From the NCBI GenBank assembly GCA_964020155.1, contig OZ026547.1, forward strand, positions 3,592,095 through 3,656,094: DNA of 64,000 nucleotides, given 5' to 3'. Position numbers and translations under genes: made by a program. The stretch comes from Chondrilla cf. caribensis (taxonomy: Eukaryota > Porifera > Demospongiae > Chondrillida > Chondrillidae). Every line of letters starts with the position of its first letter. Positions within the stretch are counted from its first letter, which is position 1. This document shows, piece after piece, positions 29,149-38,701 of this stretch. The notes under the pieces are model-generated. The model did no database searches, was not told the origin of the DNA, and saw nothing but the letters and a program-made list of their open reading frames with translations.

Positions 29149-30108
29149 TTATGGGTTACGATGCCTGACTCCACCATTGGCCGCGGGCGAGCCGCCACAA
29201 CGTGAGATGGTAACTGGTCCAGTACCATTCAAGGTCATCTTGGAGTGGTCACCAGCGAGAACATCTTTTGTTTTATCCTTTCTGGTCTTCTTGTGAATGT
29301 AGGCAAAGTAGAAAAAGTTTGCAAACAAAATGGCATACGAGATGTAAATGAAGAGAGATATGACAACGTTGCTCCAACTGATGCCGCAAGTTACTCCGCT
29401 CATCCAGTAGTAGATGGCAATAAGGTTGACGGACATACCCATGAACATCTGCGAGAGTTGGAGGGTTGTGATGACTTTAGCCACTCTTTTTGGCGGGTTT
29501 CGGCCACTTGCCTTCACGGCGTAATAGGCATACATGATGGCATGTACAAAGAAGTTGAGGAATCCGAACCACATCCCCGGCCCTATCGGATACGCATAGC
29601 TGTACCAGCAGTACACAAAAACAGTCACGTGATGGTAATAGTGGAGAAAAGGGAGGGGCGTCTTACGAAGAACAATAAATACCGTGTCAAATAACTCTGG
29701 AAGCTTTCCAAAGACGAATAGGTAGGGAAATAAACCCATTGAGTGGATCCCAGTGAAGTATTTCAGATCACAAGTGCTGTGGATCCAGCCCCCATTGTGT
29801 ATGATTGTTGCAATTAGGGGAATTCCCCTTATCAAACAAAGCGCGCTGAACAACGATAACAGGGTACTCCACATGCATAAAGGGCGCCTGAGAGAAAAGG
29901 CTTTTCGGTTTTTCATCCACTTTGTCCCGTAGTAAATAAAGAGGAGATACACAACAGAGAACACTATTGACAAGGTCCAATATTTTTGCATCCAAGAAAT
30001 GACCTTCCGCTCGTCAAACCTAGCTTCAACGGCTCTCAAAAAGTAGTGGGCTTTTACGGCTGGCTGTAACAGATATGTATCCAGACTTTGCATCACCATG
30101 TTGGACAT
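29149..30108 (-). CDS. Elongase D: ELOVL6-like very-long-chain fatty acid elongase, uninterrupted
   Basis: Complete 319-residue elongase in one open frame from ATG 30108. Motifs in order: KLPELFDT (135-142), histidine box HYYHH (156-160), FLNFFVHAIMYAYYA, and TLQLSQM, with about seven hydrophobic segments. It groups with ELOVL3/6-type enzymes of the saturated and monounsaturated acyl-CoA pathway, acting in the ER membrane. HYYHH replaces the HWYHH of A-C. Unlike A-C it has no intron after the second membrane span (CLIRGIPL is continuous). A good acceptor (ctttccactcatttcag) lies 8 bases before the ATG, so a non-coding first exon upstream is likely and a plain processed retrocopy is less likely. 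The C-terminus is glycine/asparagine-rich (PAANGGVRHRNP). Confidence 0.95.
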   Translation of the reverse strand: MSNMVMQSLDTYLLQPAVKAHYFLRAVEARFDERKVISWMQKYWTLSIVFSVVYLLFIYYGTKWMKNRKAFSLRRPLCMWSTLLSLFSALCLIRGIPLIATIIHNGGWIHSTCDLKYFTGIHSMGLFPYLFVFGKLPELFDTVFIVLRKTPLPFLHYYHHVTVFVYCWYSYAYPIGPGMWFGFLNFFVHAIMYAYYAVKASGRNPPKRVAKVITTLQLSQMFMGMSVNLIAIYYWMSGVTCGISWSNVVISLFIYISYAILFANFFYFAYIHKKTRKDKTKDVLAGDHSKMTLNGTGPVTISRCGGSPAANGGVRHRNP

Positions 30109-30109
30109 C

Positions 30110-31640
30110 TTGATGGCTGAAATGAGTGGAAAGAAAATACATATAAAATCATATAAAATTGAATAATGAGTGAATTTAAAAGAAGAGTGAAATATTTGAA
30201 TTCTTGAAACTTCAAGGTTAATTTAGATACCGTGCTGGTAAACACTCATATACTGTCATGTTACAAGATACATACGTATGTAATTATACCACATATCTGA
30301 TCACAACTAGCAATTTTCCAGAGGTTTTAATTATGTATTTTTGCATTTCAGTGCATATGCAAAGATTTTGCCTTATGTAACAAAATTGCATGTATTCTAC
30401 TATATAACACCCATAAATATGTATGTGAAATGGTTGTTTGCAAATGAAAATGGGATTTTCCCATACTATGACAACGATACTCATCGTTTAACTGTTAAAA
30501 GTACCAGTATTATAACTGCTATCAGAATCCGATCCAAACTATGGAAAACTGATTCATCTTTTGCAATGTTTGTAGGATTTCAAGCTTTTTTCAATTAGTG
30601 GACACGTGTTTTCATGTTCGGAGATACGAAAAATACGTGAACATTGTATCCACGTAGTTCAAAGAACCTCTGGAAGTAACCCAAACAGATACATACGTAG
30701 GAACATCTGTTTGGACCAATTGGTAAGACTGCATGAGATCGAATTTGTAAGACTAGACCACACTGCAATCCAGACACACATACGACCATCCGTCAGGACT
30801 GATTGTGAGAGATGAAACTACACTTCAAGGTTGCACTACAAGTAACTGTAGTTACAGGTTGTGAAAACACGTATCTTGGACAACTTGGTGCACATTATAT
30901 ATGCTAGGTAATTCCCATGTAATAGTACGTAGGTCTACCACATGCAGGTACGTATCTTCTGATCGAAGTATAATCACATAAGAGATTATTCACTCCGTCC
31001 TGAATTTATGATCTGGTTGGGAATTTCGATCTTAAAGGCACTTTCACACAGAGTCAAACATTCCTGTAACTATCAATGAGTTATACACATTGGTCAACTA
31101 CTGTTTGTTCTGAATCCATTGGTAGTATACTACTGTGCCTTAGGGGAGATACAGGATATTTCATTCACTTATTCAATTTACTTTCTTAATACAGGTCATA
31201 TGCAACAGCATGCTGGTTCGTTCTATGATGCAATGACGTACGTACAAAGGGTCTGTAGCATCCTTTACATACGTACCTGGTATGATAGTCTGTGTGGAAA
31301 ATTATGCGAAATGTTTCTGCCGACGTTATACGACATATGTACATTCCAAGTACATATCTGCTGTGACTTGCAGATTAGAGATTTTGGACGAGGAGAATAG
31401 GGAATGGCCCGGGGAATTTGGGGTGCATTTTAAGCTCCAAGGAAGCAAATTCAAATGGTAAAGCCATTTACTATGACCATTAGCACAAAACAGGGTAGTT
31501 TGGGACATCTACGTATTTCAAAACCTATGTACCTTTAGAATTGGCTATTGATTCAAATTGATTGGAAATCAATAAATTCATTAATACAGAGAAGATATAC
31601 AAGTGGTCGACACTACAGTTCAATATTTTCTGTGTTTAGA
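30110..31640. other. Intergenic sequence upstream of elongase D
   Basis: AT-rich, with no open frame of recognisable family. It presumably includes the promoter and a non-coding first exon of elongase D. Confidence 0.45.
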
Positions 31641-31654
31641 AGTTCCCATTCAAC

Positions 31655-31900
31655 ATTACCCTGGTGTCCCACTTTACTTCGGTGTCCCACACTACCTCGG
31701 TATCCCAGATTACCCCGGTGTCCCACATTACCCTAGTGTACCACAATACCCCGGTGTCCCATATTACCCCGGTGTCCCACACTACCCCAGTGTCCCACAC
31801 TACCCCAGTGTCCCACACTACCCCAACACTCAACATTATCCCCCTGCACTCTGGTGTTCCACATCACCTTGGCATCCCCCACATTACCCCACTGTATCAG
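31655..31900 (+). repeat. ~18-bp minisatellite (ggtgtcccacattacccc)
   Basis: About 12 units, decaying to the right. Open frames in several registers are Pro/Tyr- or Thr/Pro-rich repeat artefacts. Confidence 0.9.
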
Positions 31901-32339
31901 ATCACCCAGTGTCACCTCACATGAGAACATTACTATTGCCTAGTTGTTGTTACAAGGGCCCTGATTGTGTTCTGATGTTGAACTATGGGTGTAGACCTCT
32001 ACAACTGGTCAGTACCTCCATGTATGAGGATATTATGAGTGACAATTCGGCTGATATTAAAGGCTGCCAATGGCTAAGAGTTCTAAATACAAAATTCCAC
32101 TCTATAAAGGTAGGGATTCGGTAAAAAAAAAACACAAAACATATCAGGATGACTAATTGAAATTGTGAGAAATTACGTCAATGTTAGAAAACATATTATA
32201 TTTCCCATCATATTTGTCTCCGAACTAGACGTTTTGATCCCGCGATGGCCGTCCCTCGTGGGCTTCGGAGTGGCGATAGGTTACTCGAATCGAACGTCAG
32301 TACTAACTCCAAAGTGGATCAACGCTAACCTAGTTGAAT

Positions 32340-33252
32340 CAACGTACGCATAACACAAATCGCCCATATAGCATCACCACAAACCAAGTCTAACGCCGAG
32401 GCAACTCATCTGCTTGACTCAATGAAAAACATCCTCAGCAAACGCCAATGTGCTGTTTGGGACTCCCACCTGGAAACCCTTTCAGTCCAGTCGAAGTTCC
32501 TAGACATTGCTGCCCTGGAACAACATTCCAAAGTGTGGTCAAGGATTATGTTCGGCCTCCCCGCAGGCCAACTATCCTTTTTAATCCGAGCAGGCATCGA
32601 TGTCCTTCCATCCCCAGCCAATCTACAAAGATGGAACATCCAACCTGACTCTACATGCTCCCTCTGTAACTCTAGACCCTGTACTGTAAGTCACATCCTT
32701 AATGGATGTCCTACAGCTTTGAATCAAGGGCGCTATACATGGAGGCATGATAGTGTCCTGTCCCACCTTCTCAAGCTGATCCAATCCACTCTGTCAGAGG
32801 TCACTATTTATGCTGATCTACCCGGACACCGAGCCCTCGACAACCCACCATCAACCATCCCTCCTTCTCTAGTTGCTACTTCTGCACGCCCTGACATAGT
32901 TATCATCTCCGGCTCTTCCATACACCTGCTAGAACTTACTGTTCCATCCAACACGGTAAAAAACATCATGAACGCTAGAGTAAGAAAGCAATCTAAAAGC
33001 AACTATATCCACCTCGTCAACGACCTCGAATCATTAGGCCACTCAGTCCACCTTCACACTGCAGAATTGGGATCCCTGGGCCATTTCAACCCTGAAACAG
33101 TGTCTGAGGTACATTCCATCCTACCTTCGAAATCAAAACCCGTTATAAGAAAGGATCTGCTCGACCTTAGCAAAGTCGCCATCACCTGCTCAAAGATCAT
33201 CTTCGAAGCCAGACTACATTCCGACTGGAACACTCATTTAGATTTAATTTGA
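32340..33252 (+). pseudogene. Non-LTR retrotransposon 3' fragment: zinc knuckle and restriction-like endonuclease
   Basis: The open frame from about 32340 (internal Met 32422) to a TGA at 33252 covers the C-terminus of an RLE-type LINE (R2/NeSL-like). It has a CSLC...H...C zinc-binding motif at about 32657-32710, followed by the GRYTWRHDSVL signature. An endonuclease-like segment follows (ARPDIVII...LLELTVPSNT; the PD and E residues of a PD-(D/E)xK fold). The reverse transcriptase is missing, so this is a 5'-truncated insertion whose remaining frame is still open. Codon use is clearly different (C-rich) from the AT-rich flanks. It cannot act alone. Confidence 0.8.
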
Positions 33253-33880
33253 AGCAATCTCCACTCATCATTTGTTTTTCTTTTCCTCTTCCGTTTTTCT
33301 TTTTTTTTCTCATCTTGTTTTCTTTTCCTTCTTCACAAAACCACTAAATTTTGTAACCACCTTCCAATCCCTATTGCTTGCCAGGTAAATCATTCATTGA
33401 TTTGTACCCCTGTGTCCGAGCTTTTGCCTCACAAAGTCACTCAATTATTCATCATATTGTGTGCTCTGTAAGGCATATCTGGTTTGTCATGATTAATAAT
33501 GACGTTTCCCCCCCCCCTAACAGTCGGTGAGGTAGTCAGCTACAACGTTACTGCACCAATACACCTAGCGCAAGTGTATATTCGATCCGACCACGTACAA
33601 TACGTTTGGGGTAGAGTGACACGAACACTGGTTTACCTTTGTACCTCGGAAAGGTCACGCAAAGTCACGGTGCGAAGAAATAGAAGGAAACGCGATGAGG
33701 TGAACGGCTAAAATGAGGTGAATACACCGTTGAAACAAACGCAATGAGATACTTCTTGCTCACCTTTTAGACTCGAAATGGATATTTCTCCGGTGACTAA
33801 AGCTTAAGGTCCCAATCTCTCTGCCTTCAACCTTTTAGCAGAACACGCAGGAAAGGTCACGCGTGCCTCACGCATAGGGC
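33253..33880. other. LINE 3' sequence and CpG-containing intergenic stretch
   Basis: Pyrimidine-rich (ttttctttttttttctcatc) 3' sequence of the LINE fragment up to about 33480, then a CpG-richer segment at 33520-33880. The latter could be a promoter. A plus-strand 70-codon open frame at 33499-33711 has no recognised domain. Confidence 0.4.
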
Positions 33881-33885
33881 ATGTA

Positions 33886-34011
33886 TCACCCGATCCACAA
33901 TACGGTTCCCGCAACCGCGAGTAGGATAGTCGTATATCCCTGTATAAGTCTGGATACTTGTATTACGTTTCGGATTCTACGATACTCGCAATATTCAAAC
34001 CAATAAGCCAT
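33886..34011 (-). CDS. Possible 41-residue single-span membrane protein or signal-anchor exon
   Basis: ATG in a good context (cacggtATGG) starts a 41-codon frame: a polar aromatic start (MAYWFEYCEYRRIRN) and then a hydrophobic span (YTTILLAVAGTVLWIG). A possible donor (gtgata) overlaps the stop, so it might also be the first exon of a larger gene. It adjoins a CpG-richer stretch. I recognise no family, and it may be chance. Confidence 0.2.
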   Translation of the reverse strand: MAYWFEYCEYRRIRNVIQVSRLIQGYTTILLAVAGTVLWIG

Positions 34012-34099
34012 ACCGTGTACCGTGAAAAAGGTATGACAAAAGGAAGCAATTTGTGGTAATATTTCATATGTCAATATTATTACATCAACATCATGCATG

Positions 34100-34940
34100 G
34101 TATTATGCTGAAACTGAGCAGACAGCTAATTTACTCATGACTTTATTACATGCAAATTATTTAATTATCTTCGATTCTGTGTATCTAAATCAATCAATCT
34201 GATCACAACATGAAATTTAACGTTCAATTTAGATAATAACTTCATGATATTCACCTTTGTGAAGACATCTTTTCCTAGACTATGCTGACATTCCACTTAC
34301 CCCATTCACTTTACACCTTACACCTATATCTACCTATATACCTATACCTTACAGTTCAATATATTTGATACATACTGATGTAACATGCGTGTAATGTACA
34401 GGTACTGTATAGCATATATTAATTTTGATGATAATTATGATATGACAGTTTGTGCATGACATGCAGTTTTGTACTGAATCCAATATCTAAATACTGTATA
34501 CATTACAGTACCTCCTTACAAAGGACACTTTCTAATGTACCATAATATAGATTTCACATAGCGCTGATGCATTATCTTTTTGCCTCTGAATGTCATTGTG
34601 CGATTTACTGATTCAATTTGATCCAATGTATATGTGTGCTCATTGATACTCTATAGAGTATCTCTGGTGTGTTCAGTACAATGTATTTGGGAGCTGTGGG
34701 AAAATCACACTGTACTGCCACGCCTGGTTGCTTTTGAAGACAACTACATGTGATGTACATCATATACAACATCACCATGCGGAAAAAACACAATGTTCAC
34801 TCGTGAGGTTCAAACATTGATTTTGATGTTTATGTGACCTTATAAGAGGTCAAATCATAAAGTACATAATGTAAGGTCACGTTGTTCGATTGCGCAATAT
34901 TGACCGCACGTCACAGCACACGTGTTTCTCTGGTGTGGAA
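34100..34940. other. Intergenic, promoter side of elongase E
   Basis: AT-rich sequence without supported genes. The last ~100 bases before 34943 become less AT-rich and should hold the promoter of elongase E. Confidence 0.4.
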
Positions 34941-34942
34941 AA

Positions 34943-35831
34943 ATGGCTGCCGGCTCTTCGGGGGAGCTGCAGTTCACAAGTACAGTTCTTGGTCATCTTT
35001 GTGCATTGTACCGTATCTTTGTGTTTTCATAAGCACAGTAGAGATTTGGAAAATTTGGCGTTATGTTTCGAAAATAGATTACATTCCAGCATTCGTATTT
35101 TTCCCTTTATTTGTTCAGGTCGGATTGTGCGAACGATGCTGAACTTTGGTTCACTCAAGAGTTTCCCTCTTTTCGTGGTGTATGTTGTTGTATGTGTAGG
35201 AACGAGGTACATCACCAGACTGGTCGGCCCTTTCCAGCTGCGAATACCGCTTATCTTCCACAACTTCGCATGTTGTGGTCTCAGCATTGCCTCAGCAGTT
35301 ATTGGTTTCTACGGTCTGTTAACCTCGGGTAGTATTCTAGTAATAGCAGATGGCAACGAATATATCAAACGTGCCCTCTACATATACTGGATTGGTAAGA
35401 TACTCGAACTGTGTGATACTCTGTTTATGATCCTGAGACACAAAAAGAGACAGATTAGTTTTCTACACGTCTTTCACCATTCCTCCATGTTACTGCTCGC
35501 TGATTATGCCTGTAACCTGGCTCCTTGGCCTCCAGTTGCCCTTGGCATCGTTATGAACTCAATTGTACATATCGTGATGTACGGATATTACGCCTTGACT
35601 GCATTGTATCCTTTAAGGGATTTTACCTGGAAAAGATTGATAACACAACTCCAAATGGTCCAGTTTCTTGTCGGGGTTGTGATGGGCGTGAACGGGTATC
35701 TCTCACATGGTTACTGTGTTTACTCCATACTGTTCCCGGCGGCCATGTTTGTTCTGTTCAGTAACTACTACTACCATGCTTATGTGATGAGAAAAGCACC
35801 AAAAGATGTTGGAAAATCGAAACTAAACTGA
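34943..35831 (+). CDS. Elongase E: HVFHH-type very-long-chain fatty acid elongase
   Basis: Two exons are inferred: 34943-34979 (ATG in an aaaaATGG context, 12 codons plus 1 base, gtacag donor) and 35119-35831 (tttgttcag acceptor, phase 1), giving 249 residues. All ELO signatures are present: KILELCDT (106-113), histidine box HVFHH (129-133), MNSIVHIVMYGYYA and QLQMVQF, with multiple membrane spans and a lysine-rich end (GKSKLN). HVFHH, in contrast to HWYHH, places it with ELOVL1/4/7 or ELOVL2/5-like enzymes. It is the only elongase here on the plus strand. A start at the internal ATG 35136 (231 residues) is the alternative, but it would shorten the luminal N-terminus. Confidence 0.88.
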
Positions 35832-36047
35832 GATAGGTGCCTTATTTCCTACATAGTTAATATGTTCTTATAATATCCCAGTATAATTTTAATAATAGTA
35901 ATATTTCATTTATAATTGTGTAATATAAGTTTCTATATTGTTGTGTTTGACTTTTCTAATTAGCTCTATATTAACCGATATTATGTATGTTCCCGTCTTA
36001 TGCATCATCAATTGTTCCTATTTCTGTTGTGTGTATATATTATTATA

Positions 36048-37646
36048 CAGTGGTGACCAAAAGTTACAGGACGATTTCAATATGGTCGTCAGCTAATTTT
36101 CAGCATAATTGCAATTTTTTCAATATTTTGGTGAATTTGAAACAAGCATAGATACTAGAGAAAAACCAACACGATAGTCAAAATGAATCATTATGATAAA
36201 AATACTGTTAAAATGTTCAAGAACATAACATTACAATAGTACTTTGAAATCTTCGTGTATTTCATTTAATAATGGTTCTAATCAACATGACATTCCAAAA
36301 TATACACTTAATACAGATGTTCTGGCTAATTTGTTGTACCTTAAAAAGTTATAGTGCAAGAATTCATCGATCGCAACTCTGAGTGTCTCGCTTATCTTGT
36401 CCTTCAAAATATCCGATTCAGCTGAAATGTCAGTTTTGGAGAGCTCATTTTATGGCCACCGTGTGCCCAGATTGCTACATACTAAACTTGACTTGTTTCA
36501 AGCAACAGTAGTTTTTTCTTCTAATTACGGTGTTCTTCCATGCAATTCTCTCTGTAATGGTCATTCACATGCATAAACTATAGAATCTGGCCAATATACT
36601 GTATACCCTGTGTTCTAGGAGTAGCCTACCAACAATCGTATATCTACGTATACAATATAATTTATTCTTCCAAGTTCGCACAGATAGTAGATCATACGAA
36701 TGCCGGCAAGTTATTTAGAGCATTGTCTCTTTGAAAATTAGTAGAGATTCTGAATCATAAGAATTTTGAATACCGTATATTCCCTAATTTTTCGGCAGAG
36801 CAAATTTCAGCTTCAAGTCAGCAATTAGGGATACAATGGTTGGAGCCAGAGACACGCCGAATAATTAGGGAAATTTGACGACAATTTAGAGTACACGCTG
36901 AAAAATTAGGTAACCAAAAAATGTTGGAATTCTTTTTAACAGTAGTGGCACCTGTTCGCGGATATCATGTGTACACGGACCAGTGGGAAGCTGAAACCGA
37001 CACTGCGCTGTTCTTCGAACGTGAATTAGTTGAATACAGCATAATTGAAGGTGTAAGAGTCTGTAATCGTTTTTTATAGCCAGTATTTGACCTATTTTAG
37101 CCGAGCAGGTAACGTTGTTGCTGTTGATTGGCACTGCCTCTGCAACACGATAAACGTAGCAAAGTGACAAAAGAACAGAGAGAGAGAGACGTATGGCACA
37201 TTAAGAGACAGAACGTGTTCAATCCTTATATATAGCTGACTAAAAATTAGAGTCAAGACTAAAAATTAGGGAACGCGATATTTCGTTGAAAATTAGAGTA
37301 TTACCAGACCCTATTTGGACAAATGCCAAAAAATAAGGGTGCAGAAAAATTAGGAAATGTATGGCATACGTTTGCAAGATAAAATTATATAGTTCCCTTG
37401 AAACAGGTATCTACAACGCGTTTGCTTAAGTAGTGATTTTGAATCAAAGCAGGCTGACAAGCACCGAAAGATGTAACGAAACGATTATGTGCAGATTACA
37501 CTGATTAGGATGTTGCTGAATGTTTCTAAAGATTTACTTTACAAAGTAAATTGAAAAATCTTGCTTTCAAGACGGTTAAATTTGTGCCATTCCGTTCCAC
37601 CATTTGTTTAAACCCATAATCACTCCATAACTTTTGACCGCCCCTG
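36048..37646. mobile_element. Tc1/mariner-like element remnant (TA-flanked)
   Basis: The 1.6-kb interval is bounded by TA. Its ends cagtggtgaccaaaagttac and (reverse complement) caggggcggtcaaaagttat match at most positions, a style common in Tc1/mariner-type elements. No transposase frame survives. Another MITE (36771-37366) sits inside it. Confidence 0.6.
36771..37366. mobile_element. MITE nested inside the Tc1-like remnant
   Basis: The left end ccgtatattccctaattttt and (reverse complement of the right end) ccatacatttcctaattttt form imperfect inverted repeats. 'aaattaggg' motifs recur internally. The element splits the older TA-flanked element. Confidence 0.6.
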
Positions 37647-37649
37647 TAT

Positions 37650-38700
37650 ATTATTATATATTCAATGTTGTGTGTATATTTGTTAATTGATATTTTGTTT
37701 TTGTTTATGGATTCTTTATTATGTAAATGATGAACATATAGAAATTGTAATGTTGGAATCATTTGTATGATTTGTTTAATGTTTCCATTGTGTATGTGTC
37801 TATACAGTACAGGGTGTGTACCAGCAAATAAAAAGAAGGCTCAATTATCTGTTATCTCAATTATATTCTGTGCTAGTTGCTGTAATACGTATAAAATTGG
37901 TGGATAACCATGCATGATGTGTATAGTCCATGCTATTCCTGCTGCCATGTTTGTGCTACATGCTACTGAGTAAGTACTTACATCATGCATGCCTATGCTG
38001 TAATAATATAGGTAAAATTGTATACTTACTCCTGGCAGACATAATATGCATGTTTCTGAATTAACTTTAGTTACTTTGAATGATCTATAAAGGCAAGGCT
38101 GTAGGAAGCATTTGAACCGTGATAAGGCTGTATAAAATAGTTTTTCACTCACGTTTACTCATACTGACATACTCGTCTAGATACCATTTTACTGTAATGA
38201 TCGAGTGATGACATTCATCTTAACAAAATTAATGTGTGCTTCAGGTTTGAAAAGAGAGTGATTGAAGAGGTTTCTCATCTATAGAGGGCATCTGCAATTT
38301 GTCGTGCTTAAGTGCCATGCTTATTGATAAATTCTATGACTTATAGTGCATGACATCAGGGTTGATTACATCATTATGACACATGAATTATGATGTAATC
38401 AAAAGATGGCAGAGGCGGAATTTCTAAAAAGTGGTAACTTAAAGGCTGAAACCTTACCACTTGTATAAAGTTAACGCATAATTATATAGTTCTTGTTATA
38501 GCCATATTATACACAGGTATCTTCCCAATACAAGGTCATCACCAAACGACTATTATTACTTCAAAACTACCATCAACTTCAAGATTACTACAGCAATTGC
38601 CTACTAATACAATGAGAAGGCCACTACAACATATTAGTAGCTGACACTTAATGATAAGGTTGACAGGATGAGGTAAAATATACACTAATCTATATAAAAT
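37650..38700. other. Intergenic, 3' side of the C80-domain gene
   Basis: AT-rich, with no supported gene. The stretch at 38500-38700 is presumably 3'UTR of the gene at 38702-41152. Confidence 0.45.
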
Positions 38701-38701
38701 A

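Noticed and set aside
31603..32124. Tyr/Pro/His-rich frame of 173 codons
   Set aside because: It is a translation of the 18-bp minisatellite and has no start context or domain.
32165..32353. CpG-containing segment considered as a tRNA or small RNA gene
   Set aside because: No A-box/B-box pair or cloverleaf could be drawn. I found no convincing tRNA, rRNA or snRNA anywhere in the window.
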